DNA of 64,000 nt from Bog-473 sp963791455. Lineage in GTDB: Bacteria > Actinomycetota > Acidimicrobiia > Acidimicrobiales > RAAP-2. Positions within the stretch are counted from its first letter, which is position 1; each line of letters starts with the position of its first letter. Shown piece by piece: positions 35,532 through 45,323 of this stretch. Location: contig CAWBSM010000002.1 in the NCBI GenBank assembly GCA_963791455.1, forward strand, positions 1,116,001 through 1,180,000, read 5' to 3'. The notes beneath the pieces were generated by a model, which ran no database searches, was not told where the DNA came from, and worked only from the letters and a program-made list of their open reading frames with translations. The translations under genes and the position numbers were made by a program.

Positions 35532-36825
35532 ATGGACACAGCACCCGACGTCACCGCTCCCCTCGGACCTCCGCCCGACGCCGCGTCGCTTGCCGAGATG
35601 TCCAACGAGGCCATCATGGATCTGGCCGCCGAGATGTCCCGCCAGATGGCCTCCCTGGCGGGGCGTGTCCTCCTGCTCACGGGCGAACTCGACCGCCGCG
35701 AAGGTTGGCGGGACGAGGGTGCCACCTCGGTCGAGGCCTGGCTCGTCGAGCGCTGCGGCATCTCGGTCGCCACGGCGCGAGCGTGGGCCCACGTCGCCCA
35801 GCGTCTCTTCGACCTCCCCGCCCTCGCAGCGGCGCTCTGCGAGGGCGAGATCAGCTTCGACAAGGTGCGCGCCGTCGTCGACGGTGCGACCCCCGAAACC
35901 GACCCGGACGTGAGCGAGCAAGCACGTGCGTCGTCAGTCCGTGAACTGGCGCAACTCGACCGATCGTCCTGCGGAGCTCGCAACGACCGCAAGACGCGGT
36001 TCCTACGTTTCAACGACACCCACCGCACGCTGACGGCGCAATTGCCCGCTGAGTCCTACGCCCAGGTCCGGGCACAGCTCGAGTTCCGTGCCAAGAAGAT
36101 CCCCTCCGACGGATCGACTCCGTGGGACGAGCGTCGTCTGTGACGCCTTTGTCTCGTTGGTCCGCGCTCAGGGTCGGGGCGGTGGCGAGAGCCCGCTCTT
36201 CGTTGTGGCCCACGCCCCGCTCTCCGCCCTGCTCGACGAGACGGCAGAGCCCTCCAAGCTCGCCGCCGAGCTCGAGCGCGGTGGCCACATAAGCGTCGAG
36301 ACGCTACGCCGGGTCGCCTGCGACGCCACCATCGCAATCGCGGTCGACGACGACGTGGGCCACACGATGTACGAAGGCAGGGCAACTCGAGATCCGACGG
36401 ACGCGCAACGCCGCGAGCTTCGCCGACGCGACCGCGACTGCCGCTTTCCGAGTTGCACCAACGCGACCTTCACGAACCCGCACCACGTCAAACCGTGGAA
36501 ACCCGACGGCCCGACCGATCTCGAGAATTTGTGTCTGCTCTGCGAGTATCACCACCACGTGGTGCACAGCCGGGGTTGGACGGTGTCGGGCAGCGCGAAT
36601 GAAGAGCTCACCTTCGTCGGCCCGACGGGGCGAGTCATGACGTCGCGGCCCTCGCCGCTCTGGGCTCGCGGCGCCGCCGACGGCCTGAGCGGCGGTCAGC
36701 GCACCGGCTCGAGCCAGACCCGCACCGGCTCCGTCAGGAGCTCGTCATCGAGCTCGAGCACCGTCTCGTCACCCTCGCCGGGCTCGGTCAGGATCTCGGT
36801 CGCCAGCACCTCGCGGGCGATGTAG
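35532..36825 (+). CDS. DUF222/HNH endonuclease-domain protein, frameshifted
   Basis: Actinobacterial DUF222 protein (13E12-type repeat family) with a C-terminal HNH motif: CRFPSCTNATFTNPHHVKPW, then LENLCLLCEYHHHVVH. The N-terminal DUF222 region ends at a TGA at 36141; reading one base on (Cys codon at 36139) continues directly as CDAFVSLVRAQG, as the family expects after DERR. One extra C near 36138 explains the break. The frame then runs on past the usual end of the family into antisense of the ileS 3' end, giving a Ser-rich tail of about 45 residues. It may be a decaying copy or a sequencing error. Confidence 0.8.
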
Positions 36826-39800
36826 TCGAAGTGCTCGGCGATGGCGTCGAGCCCAACGAGCCGTAGCCGGATGCGGTCAGAGACCTCGAGGCCCCTCGTC
36901 TTGCGCAGATCCTGCACGAGGCGAACCACCTCACGGGCCAGTCCTCGCTTGCGGAGGTCGTCGTCGAGCGTCAGGTCGAGCGCCACCACCTCACCGCCCT
37001 CACGTGAGACGGCAAACCCGGGCTGACCCCGTACTCGCAATGTCACGTCCTCGGGAGACAGCACCACGGGCGCGCCGGCCAGCGTCAACGTAAGGGACCG
37101 CCCTTCCTCGAGTGCCGACGCCGCAGCCGGTCCGTCGAGCGCCGCCAGCGCGGGTTTGAGTTCCTTGCCGCGCTCCCCGAGCCGCGGCCCGAGCGTGCGG
37201 AAGTTCGCCACCAGCTCGAATGTGAGCACGTCGCTCAGCTCGTCGCCGGTATCGATCTCGTCCACGTTGAGCTCGTCCGCCACGATGTCGCGCAGGATCT
37301 CGGGCGCGTCGGCGGGCAAGAACACGAGCGCGCGCTTGAGCGGCTGGCGCACCTTGACCCCGGCCTCGCCTCGGGCAGCCCGCCCGAGCGAGGTGAGCCG
37401 GCGAGCGAGTGCCATCTGCGCCTCGAGATCGGGGTCGACGAGCGCGATCTCCGCCTCCGGCCAATCGGCCAGATGTACCGACTCGGCCTCCCCCGCACTG
37501 GTGAGCTGGCGCCACATGGAGTCGGACACGAAAGGGCAAAACGGCGCCAACAGGAGCGAGAGCGTGGAGAGGACCGTGTGCAACGTCGCCTGCGCGGCCA
37601 GGGTGTCACCGGCCGGCGCATCGGGATCGGTGCGCCAGAAGCGGCGGCGACTGCGACGGACGAACCAGTTGGACAGGTCGTCGACCAGGTCCCCCAGCGC
37701 CGTCGCTGCGTGCAGCGGCTCGTAGCTCGTCAACGCGGTGGTCACCTGTGCCGTCGTGTTCGCCAGTCGCGACAGGATCCAGCGGTCGAGCGGGCTCCGG
37801 TCGGCCGGTGCCGGAGTCAACCGGTCCGCGGGATCGAACGCGTTCAGCGAGGCGTAGGTCGTGAAAAAGCTGAACGTGTTCCACAGCGTGAGCAACATGT
37901 CGCGCATTGCGGTGTCGATGGCACCCATGGTCGCTCGCGTCGGAGTCCAGGGTGAGCCTTGGCTGAACATCCACCAACGCATGGCATCGGCGCCGCGGGT
38001 GTCGAGGATCTGCCACGGATCGATGATGTTGCCCAACGACTTGGACATCTTGCGACCGTCAGCGTCGACGATGTGGCCGAGGCACACGACATGACGATAG
38101 GGGCTCTCGCCGAAGACGAGCGTGTTGATAGCCAGCAGCGAATAGAACCAACCCCGAGTCTGGTCGATGGCCTCGGAGATGAAGTCGGCCGGGAAGGCGA
38201 AGGCGTCCGCCGAGCCGGGCAGGTGGGGATAACCGACCTGCGCGGCGGGCATGGAACCCGAGTCGAACCAAGCGTCGATCACGGGCTCGACGCGGCGCGA
38301 CACCGCGAGGTCGTCGTCGTTCCCCTCTGCGGTGCAGGTGGAGCAGACGAACGTGACCTCGTCGATCGTCGGACGGTGAGGGTCGATCCCGGTGACGTCT
38401 CGTCCGCACAGGTCCGAGAGCTCGGACAGCGACCCCACACACCGCAAGTGACCCCGGCCGCAGCGCCAGACGGGCAGCGGGGTGCCCCAGTAGCGGTCGC
38501 GCGAGAGCGCCCAGTCGACGTTGTTGGCCAGCCATTCACCGAACCGACCGTCCTTGATATAGGGCGGGTGCCAGTCGACGGTGGCGTTGGCAGCCAAGAG
38601 GTCGTCCTTGCGGGTGGAGGTGGCGATGTACCAGCTCGGCTTGCCCCAGTAGATGAGCGGGGTCCGGCAACGCCAGCAGTGGGGGTACGAGTGCACGTAG
38701 GGGGCACGCCGGATCAGGAGGCCGGTCGCTTCCAGGCGGTCGTTGATGTCGTGGTTGGCGGCGCGGACATCTCGACCGGCAAGCCACTCGATGTCCGCCG
38801 TGAAGCGACCGTCGGGTCCGACCGGGTTGAGCGACGGAAGGCCATTGGCCCAGCGCGATCTGGCGGTCGATCTCGCCGAAGGCGGGAGCCAGGTGCACCA
38901 GCCCCGTGCCCTCCTCCGTCGTGACGTACTCGGCCGGCACGACCCGCCACCCGTCGGCGCCGGGCGGCGGATCGAGATCGGCGAACGGCCGCTCGTAGTG
39001 GAGCCCGACGAGCGCGGCGCCCGGCAACCGTGTCGTGACGCGGGCGGTTGCGCCGTCCCCCAAGACGTCGTCGACGAGCTCGTCGGCCACCAACGTCTGG
39101 TCGACCACGGCGTAGGTCAGCTCGGGGTTCACCGCGACGCCGGTGTTGGACAGCAGCGTCCAGGGCGTTGTCGTCCACACCGCGAGCCATTCCGCATCGC
39201 CGACCACCGCGGGGTCCGGGTCGACCAGGCGCAGCCGAACGTAGGCCGACTCGTCCTCTTCGTCGCGGTAGACGTCGGCCTGGCCGAGTTCATGGCTCGA
39301 GAGCGCCGTGCCGCAGCGTGGACAATACGGCACGACCTTGAGATCCTCGTAGAGGAGCCCTTGGTCGTAGAGCTGCTGGAGGTGCCACCACACTGACTCG
39401 ATATAGGTGGGGTCGAGGGTCCAGTAGGCACTGTCCATGTCGACCCAGTAGCCGATACGAGTGGTGAGTCGAGCGAACTCGTCCACGTAGGAGTACACCG
39501 ACTCGCGGCAAAGCCGGGTGAATTCTGCGATGCCGACCTCGTCTTCGATCTGTTGTTTGGAGGTGATGCCGAGCCGCTTTTCCACCTCCACTTCGACCGG
39601 GAGCCCGTGGGTGTCCCACCCCGCCCGACGGGCCACGTAGGCCCCGTCCATGGTGCGGAAACGGCAGAAAAGGTCCTTATAGACCCGGGCCCAGACGTGA
39701 TGGAGACCGGGCATCCCGTTGGCCGTGGGGGGTCCTTCGTAGAAGACCCAGGGTGGCGCACCCACACGCTGCTCAACGGAGCGTTCGAAGACGAGGTGCG

Positions 39801-39915
39801 CGGCCCAGCGGGCCAGCTCGGCCTGCTCGAGAGCAACGAAATCGATGTCGGGGGGGACGGGCGAGAACACGGGAGGAGGGCGGCGCGCACGACCGGGAAC
39901 GGGTGCCCCGGCCAT
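36696..39915 (-). CDS. ileS: isoleucyl-tRNA synthetase, type 2, with GXHH signature, interrupted by a one-base frameshift
   Basis: Class I synthetase of about 1072 residues when joined. The active-site signature is PTANGMPGLHHVWAR: Gly70-Leu-His-His73 in place of the usual HXGH. The KMSKS loop is GRKMSKSLGN. Zinc-type cysteines occur in CPRCG and CSTC. After APAFGEIDRQIAL (38853) the frame must shift by one base to read ANGLPSLNPVGPDGRF, then HSYPHCWRC and on to the end; one extra base in the CCC at 38849-38851 explains it. The PTANG form and the C-terminal domain mark the eukaryote-like type 2 enzyme, which is mupirocin-tolerant. The ATG at 39915 is 19 bp from the divergent GNAT start and has no clear ribosome-binding site. 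Confidence 0.92.
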
Positions 39916-39934
39916 GTCGGAAAGGATAGAGCGT

Positions 39935-40435
39935 ATGACTCGGTTCCCCTCCGCCTGGCCGGCGGGCGTCACGATGGACCCAGAGGCCTACGACGCCGAC
40001 GGACCGCGTTGGGTGGTGCAGCGGGCCGAGGCAGAGCTCGTCGAGCGCTACGGCCGCCTGGACGACAGCGAGCTCGGACTGACGGCGGCCATGTTCGAGC
40101 CGCCCGACGGGATCTTCCTCGTCGCCCGCTCGGATGACGCGCGGCACCCGGTCGCCGGGGTCGGTATGCGCCGCGTGGGTTCCGCGCTCGGCGAGGTGAA
40201 GCGCCTGTGGGTCGACCCGGACTGGCGTCGCCATGGTCTGGGCCGGTGCCTCATGGCAGCCCTGGAGGACGCGGCGCGCACTTTGGGAATCACGGCGCTG
40301 CAGCTCGGGACGGGGGACCGCCAGCCAGAGGCGGTCAGCCTGTACGAGTCGGCGGGATGGGTGCGCCTCGAGGTGGACGCCAACGGGAGACCCCTGCCGG
40401 CCTATCACATCCGCTTTGCCAAGGGCCTGGGCTGA
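39935..40435 (+). CDS. GNAT-family N-acetyltransferase
   Basis: A 166-residue acetyltransferase fold. The acetyl-CoA motif A is VKRLWVDPDWRRHGLGRCLM and motif B ends near LYESAGW. It starts at the ATG at 39935 with AAAGGA eight bases upstream; the longer frame would run into ileS. Substrate unknown. Followed by the MetF-like gene after 7 bp, probably an operon. Confidence 0.85.
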   Translation: MTRFPSAWPAGVTMDPEAYDADGPRWVVQRAEAELVERYGRLDDSELGLTAAMFEPPDGIFLVARSDDARHPVAGVGMRRVGSALGEVKRLWVDPDWRRHGLGRCLMAALEDAARTLGITALQLGTGDRQPEAVSLYESAGWVRLEVDANGRPLPAYHIRFAKGLG

Positions 40436-40442
40436 GCGGTCC

Positions 40443-41216
40443 ATGAACGCGCCCGCCTTCGAGGTCATCTGTGAGATAGAGCCGGCCACCACCCCGGACC
40501 TGAAACGGGTGCGGCATCAGATCGGCGTCCTCAGTCCCGTCGCCAGCAGGTTCCTGATCCCCGACAACCACATCGGTCGGGCAACGGTCTCGAGCGTCGC
40601 CGTCGCTCACGAGGTCCAGGCGATGGGAGGCCGGTCCATCGCGTGCCTCAACGCTCGCGACCGCAATCTGCTCGGCTTCCGGCGCGACCTCCTGACGGCG
40701 GCGGCCTACGGCGTCGACCAGTTCCTCTTCGTCTACGGTGACCAGCCTCGAGCCGGAGGGCGCACCAGCGAACTCACGGTGCGGACGATGATCGCCGAGG
40801 GGCGGAGCTACGCCGCAGGCCTCGGGCCGGAAATGGGCATGCGCTTCGGGGCGGCCACCCAGCTCGGGATGCTGCCGAGCTGGAAGCGGGCCGCCGACTA
40901 CCTCTGCGTGCAGATCGGGTTCTCCCTCGACGACCTCCTGGCCTGGCGGGCGCGGGTGGAGGTCGAGGTCCCCGTCTACGCCGGGGTCATCGTGGTGGCC
41001 AGCGTCGCCATGGCCCACAATCTGGCGGCGGGGATCCCGGGCCTGGCCGTCCCCCCTGCGCTCGTGGACCGGCTCGGGCGTGACCGCAACGCAGGCGTCG
41101 ATGCAGCCTGCGATCTGGTGACCGGGATCCGCGACTCGGGCGCCTTCGAGGGCGTGCACCTGATCCCGGTGGCCCGCTACCGCGAGGTGGCGGCGCGCCT
41201 CGAGCGCCTGCTCTGA
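40443..41216 (+). CDS. methylenetetrahydrofolate reductase-like protein
   Basis: A 257-residue (beta/alpha)8 protein of the MetF family. Recognisable stretches are the N-terminal EIEPATTPDLKRV, LNARDRNLLG (substrate/flavin region) and FVYGDQPRAG. It is shorter than canonical MetF (about 290-300) and lacks several consensus residues, so it may be one of the small non-canonical actinobacterial MTHFR homologs. Flavin or F420 dependence cannot be told. Located between GNAT and a convergent HAD gene. Confidence 0.7.
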   Translation: MNAPAFEVICEIEPATTPDLKRVRHQIGVLSPVASRFLIPDNHIGRATVSSVAVAHEVQAMGGRSIACLNARDRNLLGFRRDLLTAAAYGVDQFLFVYGDQPRAGGRTSELTVRTMIAEGRSYAAGLGPEMGMRFGAATQLGMLPSWKRAADYLCVQIGFSLDDLLAWRARVEVEVPVYAGVIVVASVAMAHNLAAGIPGLAVPPALVDRLGRDRNAGVDAACDLVTGIRDSGAFEGVHLIPVARYREVAARLERLL

Positions 41217-41227
41217 CGGCGGCCCGC

Positions 41228-41941
41228 TCAGACCTGGCGGGCACGCGCGGCGCGGCGCGCCACCTCGTCGAGCAGCGGCCCGTCGACCTGGACGAGCGAG
41301 TCCACCACGAGGTCGGCCAACTCGAAGGCGGGGTGATCGCGTTGGCCCTCCTCCGGAACGGCGATGCAGGCCATGGTGGCCGCCTTGGCCGCAAGCACTC
41401 CGGCCGGCGCGTCCTCCCACACCAGGCAACGGCCCGCCGGCGCGCCCAACTTCGCTGCCGCAGTCAGGAAGACGGCCGGGTGCGGCTTGCCGTACTCCTC
41501 GTCCTCGGCCGAGTGGACGAGGACGAACCGTCCGCGCAAGCCGAAGTGCTCCAGCGCCGCGTCGATCAAGCGGTACTGCGACGACGACGCGACGGCCAGC
41601 GACATGCCGCGTGCGGCGCACAAGTCGATGGCCTGCTCGGCTCCGGGCTTCAGCTTCCCCACGGAAAGGATCAGCTCAATCACCCGGTCGACGACGGTCA
41701 CCGCGACCTCGTCGGGCGTCGGATCGGGCCCCCACGGATGGAGCGCATACCAATGTGCGGTGACCTCTCCCACGAACATGCCCTTGGTGGTACGACACGC
41801 ATCGGTGGCCAGGGGCACGCCGAGGGCGCCCAGGATCTCGATCTCAGCCTTGTGCCAAAGGATCTCGGAGTCGATGAGCAGCCCGTCCATGTCGAAGATG
41901 GACGCGCTCAACCCCGCTGCCGCGGAAGCGGTCGTGCTCAA
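41228..41941 (-). CDS. HAD-superfamily sugar-phosphate phosphatase
   Basis: HAD hydrolase of 237 residues. Motif I is FDMDGLLIDSE, motif II Ser in VASSSQ, motif III Lys in GKPHP and motif IV WEDAPAG. The helical cap and the DMDGLLIDSE form match the YniC/2-deoxyglucose-6-phosphatase and beta-phosphoglucomutase group. The start is a TTG overlapping the TGA of the glutathione peroxidase gene (TTGA), implying coupling; no upstream ATG fits. Confidence 0.85.
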   Translation of the reverse strand: MSTTASAAAGLSASIFDMDGLLIDSEILWHKAEIEILGALGVPLATDACRTTKGMFVGEVTAHWYALHPWGPDPTPDEVAVTVVDRVIELILSVGKLKPGAEQAIDLCAARGMSLAVASSSQYRLIDAALEHFGLRGRFVLVHSAEDEEYGKPHPAVFLTAAAKLGAPAGRCLVWEDAPAGVLAAKAATMACIAVPEEGQRDHPAFELADLVVDSLVQVDGPLLDEVARRAARARQV

Positions 41942-42426
41942 GGGGCCAGCTGCGCCTCGATGTCAGAAACGATCGCCGCGTCCTCCGGCTCCACCTGCGG
42001 CCGGTAGCGCGCCACGATCTCACCCTGCGGCGAGACGAGGAACTTCTCGAAGTTCCACGTGATGTCGCCCGCCTTGCCCTCGGCGTCCTCCTGCTCCGTC
42101 AGCTCTGAGTAAATGGGGTGACGGCCCTCGCCGTTCACCTCGATCTTCTCCATCAGCGGGAAGCTCACGCCGTACGTGGTCGAGCAGAACTGCGCGATCT
42201 CCTCCGGGGTGCCGGGCTCTTGTCCCATGAACTGGTTGCACGGGAAGCCGATGACCGTGAAGCCGCGGTCACCGTAGGTCTTCTGCAGGCGCTCAAGGCC
42301 TTCGTACTGAGGCGTGAGGCCGCACTTGGAAGCCACGTTGACAAGGAGCAATGTCTGGCCGGCGTAGTCGCCCAGCTTCGCGTCGTCGCCCTGGAGGGTG
42401 TGAACGGGGATGTCGTAGAGAGCCAT
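41938..42426 (-). CDS. glutathione peroxidase family (thioredoxin-dependent type)
   Basis: A 162-residue peroxidase. The peroxidatic Cys35 lies in NVASKCGLTPQY; Gln69 (FMGQE), Trp near 124 and Asn in WNFEKFL complete the tetrad. Cys81 is in the position of the resolving Cys of thioredoxin-dependent forms. It reduces H2O2 and lipid hydroperoxides; electrons probably come from thioredoxin. It is divergent from the quinone oxidoreductase across 57 bp. Confidence 0.92.
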   Translation of the reverse strand: MALYDIPVHTLQGDDAKLGDYAGQTLLLVNVASKCGLTPQYEGLERLQKTYGDRGFTVIGFPCNQFMGQEPGTPEEIAQFCSTTYGVSFPLMEKIEVNGEGRHPIYSELTEQEDAEGKAGDITWNFEKFLVSPQGEIVARYRPQVEPEDAAIVSDIEAQLAP

Positions 42427-42483
42427 GACGCGACCCTACCGGGCTCGGGCGTCGTCGCGCCCGGCCCGCATAGGGTGGCCGCT

Positions 42484-43425
42484 GTGCGCGCGGTGGTCAT
42501 CAGAGACAAGCGGCTCGTCTGGGAGGAGCGGGACGATCCGGTCCCGGCTGACACGCAGTTGCTCGTTGCCGTGGAGGCCGCCGGGATCAACTCGGCGGAC
42601 CTGGTCCAGCGGGCCGGCTTCTATCCTGCGCCGCCCGGCTGGCCGGCGGACATCCCGGGCATGGAGCTGGCCGGCGAGGTCGTCGCCGTCGGCCGTCAGG
42701 TCACGCTCTTCGCTCCCGGCGATCGCGTCATGGCCGTGGTGGGCGGTGGGGCCCAGGCGACCATGGCCCTCGTCGACGAGATCCATGCGCTCCCCGTCCC
42801 CGACGGTCTGCCCTGGCCCGAGGCGGGCGGCTTCCCCGAAGCCTTCACGACCGCCTTCGACGCCCTCTTCCTCCAGGCCGAGCTCCAGATGGGCGAGCAG
42901 GTGCTCGTGAGTGGCGCGGCGGGCGGAGTGGGTACGGCGGGCGTCCAACTGGCCCGGGCCACGGGCGCGACGGTGACGGCGACGGTACGGGACCGGGGTC
43001 GCCGCGAGGCGGTCGCCGCGCTTGGCGCGGCCAGGGTCCTGGACCCGGGCGCCGAGGCCGAGAGCGGGCCCTACGACGTCGTCCTCGAGCTGGTTGGCGC
43101 TCCCAGCCTGACGTCGGTCCTGCCCCAACTGCGCACCTGGGCCCGTGTCGTGGTCATCGGCGTTGGCGGTGGCGGCCAGATGGAGCTCGACCTCCTGCAG
43201 CTGATGACGAAACGCCTACGGATCGGCGGCTCGACCCTGCGCTCCCGCAGCGGCCGAGAGAAAGCCGAGGTGGCCGCCGCGATTGCCGCGCACGTGCTGC
43301 CGCTGCTCGCTGCGGGGCGTCTGACCGTCCCCGTCTGTGCCACGTTCCCCATGGCCGAGGCGGAGTCCGCCTACGAGCGCTTCGCCACGGGCGCCAAGTT
43401 CGGCAAGGTGGTGCTGGTCGTCTGA
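42484..43425 (+). CDS. zinc-independent quinone oxidoreductase (MDR family)
   Basis: NADPH:quinone-reductase-like protein of 313 residues with a GroES-like N-domain and a Rossmann C-domain (SGAAGGVGTAGVQLARATGA). No structural or catalytic zinc cysteines are visible, as in QOR/Qor-like enzymes. GTG start at 42484; nothing else fits the VRAVVIRD-like N-terminus. It is divergent from the glutathione peroxidase, so both may answer redox stress, although no shared operator is obvious. Confidence 0.88.
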   Translation: MRAVVIRDKRLVWEERDDPVPADTQLLVAVEAAGINSADLVQRAGFYPAPPGWPADIPGMELAGEVVAVGRQVTLFAPGDRVMAVVGGGAQATMALVDEIHALPVPDGLPWPEAGGFPEAFTTAFDALFLQAELQMGEQVLVSGAAGGVGTAGVQLARATGATVTATVRDRGRREAVAALGAARVLDPGAEAESGPYDVVLELVGAPSLTSVLPQLRTWARVVVIGVGGGGQMELDLLQLMTKRLRIGGSTLRSRSGREKAEVAAAIAAHVLPLLAAGRLTVPVCATFPMAEAESAYERFATGAKFGKVVLVV

Positions 43426-43444
43426 CAACCCCACGCTTGCACCG

Positions 43445-44185
43445 GTGATCGAGGCCGTCGTCTTCGATGGCGACCAGACGCTGTGGGACTTCCAGCGCGT
43501 CATGCGGGACGCCTTGACCGCAGTGGCGGGCGAGATCCGGTCGGCCCGTCCTGGCCCCTTCACGACTGCTCTGTGCTGGCAGGACCTCGAGCGCGACCGC
43601 CAGGTGGTCGGGGTGGAGCTGCACGGTGTCGAGTGGTCGATGGCCACCTTGCGCGTGTACGCCTTCGCCCGCACCCTGCAGCGCCGGCGCGCCGTGGAAG
43701 GCGGTGACGAGGCGGACGACGCCGCACTGGCCCAACGGTTGAGCGCGTCGTACTTCCATCACCGCGACCGCGATCCCGCGCTCTTTCCCGACACGCTGCC
43801 CTGCCTCGATGCTCTGCACGCGCACTACCGCCTGGGCCTGCTCTCCAACGGCAGCCGTCTCCCCGAGCGGGTGGGGCTCGCCCACTACTTCGAGTCCGTC
43901 GTGTTTGCCCAGGACCACCGCGTCGCCAAGCCGGACAAGGGGATCTTCGAAGTCGTAGAGGGCCAGCTCGGTGTCGGGCCCCGGGCCTGCGTGCTCGTCG
44001 GCGACCATCCGCTCAACGACGTGGCGGGGGCCAAGCGCGCCGGCTGGCGCGCCGTGTGGATCGATCGTGACGGCGACGGTGGATTCGCCCCACCCGCCGG
44101 CTACGAGGAGGAACGGCCCGACGCGGTGGTCACGACGCTCGTCGACCTGCCCGGCGCGCTGGAACGACTGTCGTTCAGCGGCTGA
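43445..44185 (+). CDS. HAD-superfamily hydrolase
   Basis: A 246-residue HAD protein. Motif I reads VVFDGDQTLWDF, where the first Asp is the nucleophile and the +2 residue is also Asp. Motif II is LLSNGS, Lys is in VAKPDKGIF and motif IV is VGDHPLNDV. The cap is alpha-helical (YjjG/haloacid dehalogenase-like). GTG start, 19 bp after the quinone oxidoreductase. The 3' end overlaps the convergent thiolase by 11 bp. Substrate unknown. Confidence 0.85.
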   Translation: MIEAVVFDGDQTLWDFQRVMRDALTAVAGEIRSARPGPFTTALCWQDLERDRQVVGVELHGVEWSMATLRVYAFARTLQRRRAVEGGDEADDAALAQRLSASYFHHRDRDPALFPDTLPCLDALHAHYRLGLLSNGSRLPERVGLAHYFESVVFAQDHRVAKPDKGIFEVVEGQLGVGPRACVLVGDHPLNDVAGAKRAGWRAVWIDRDGDGGFAPPAGYEEERPDAVVTTLVDLPGALERLSFSG

Positions 44186-45323
44186 GGATGACGACCCCGG
44201 CGTTGGCGCCGCGTCCGACCGTGTGTGAGAGGGCCGTCCGGGCGCCCTCCACCTGGCGAGGGCCGCTCTGGCCCCGCAGCTGGCGCACCAGCTCGACGAC
44301 CTGGCCCAGGGCCGAGGCGCCCAGCGGCTCGCCCTTGGAGAGCAGCCCGCCACTCGGGTTCACCGGCAGACGGCCGCCCAGCGCCGTGGCGCCCGAATCG
44401 AGCAACGCAGCCGAACCGCCCGGCTCGCACAGCCTCAGTTCCTCGCAGGAGAGGAGCTCGCGGGCCGCGTCGGTGTCCTGGCACTCGACCACATCGAGAT
44501 CCTGGGGCCCGAGCCCTGCTTCCTCGTAGGCGTCAGTGGCCGCCAGGGTCGTGGGTGCCGGCACCGCGTCGTCGGCGAGCCCGGCCAGGGGCGTGGACTC
44601 GCTCAGCACCGGTCCCGGGATGTGCGAGCGCAGCACCGCAGCGGCAAGCCTCACGGGAGTAACGGGTGCCGCGGCGGAGTGACCTTCGTCGCGTTGTAAG
44701 ACGAGCGCGGCCGCACCCTCGTTGGGCGAGCAGAGCATGAAGAGGTGCAGCGGCTCGCAGACGACGCGCGAGGCGAGGACCTCTTCCACCGAGGTCTCCT
44801 TCTGGAACATGGCGTCGGGGTTGGCCGTCCCGTGGCGCCTGTTCTTGACCACGACGCGGGCCAGGTGGTCCTTGGTCACCCCGGAGGTCAGGCACAGCCG
44901 CTGCGCGCGCAGGCCGAAGAACGCCGGCGTGGCCGCCAGACCCGCCTCCTCCTGCCAGGGCTCGAAGAACGAGGAGCGGATGATCCCCTTGGGCATCTTC
45001 TCGGTGCCGAACACGACGACGGTGTCGTACTGCCCCGCCCGGATGGCGGCCGCGGCGAGCATGAGGGCGGCGCTGCCGCTGGCGCAACCGGCCTCGACGT
45101 CGACGATGGGCATGCCCGTCATCCCGAGCCGGCTCAGCACCTTGTGTCCCGTCGCCACCCCGCCGTAGGCCGTGCCACAGAACGCGGCCTGGAACCCGCC
45201 TTTGCCGACACCGGCTTCGTGGAGGGCGGCCCGGACGGCGACCACGCCCATGTCGGTGGTCGAGACACCCTCGAAGCGTCCGAAGGGGTGCAGCCCGACC
45301 CCGGTGACGACGACGCCGCTCAT
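44175..45323 (-). CDS. thiolase-fold lipid-transfer/SCPx-like protein
   Basis: Thiolase-superfamily protein of 382 residues with nucleophile Cys80 in EAGCASGSAAL. The C-terminal active-site loop reads GGLLSKGEPLGASA, with Glu where classic thiolases have His (GHP). This is the SCPx/Ltp-like group, several of which act as aldolases or thiolases on steroid-side-chain CoA esters. The ATG overlaps the stop of the DUF35 gene (ATGA); Ltp2-type enzymes work with DUF35 partners. Third in the operon LLM-SnoaL-DUF35-thiolase. Confidence 0.85.
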   Translation of the reverse strand: MSGVVVTGVGLHPFGRFEGVSTTDMGVVAVRAALHEAGVGKGGFQAAFCGTAYGGVATGHKVLSRLGMTGMPIVDVEAGCASGSAALMLAAAAIRAGQYDTVVVFGTEKMPKGIIRSSFFEPWQEEAGLAATPAFFGLRAQRLCLTSGVTKDHLARVVVKNRRHGTANPDAMFQKETSVEEVLASRVVCEPLHLFMLCSPNEGAAALVLQRDEGHSAAAPVTPVRLAAAVLRSHIPGPVLSESTPLAGLADDAVPAPTTLAATDAYEEAGLGPQDLDVVECQDTDAARELLSCEELRLCEPGGSAALLDSGATALGGRLPVNPSGGLLSKGEPLGASALGQVVELVRQLRGQSGPRQVEGARTALSHTVGRGANAGVVILSR

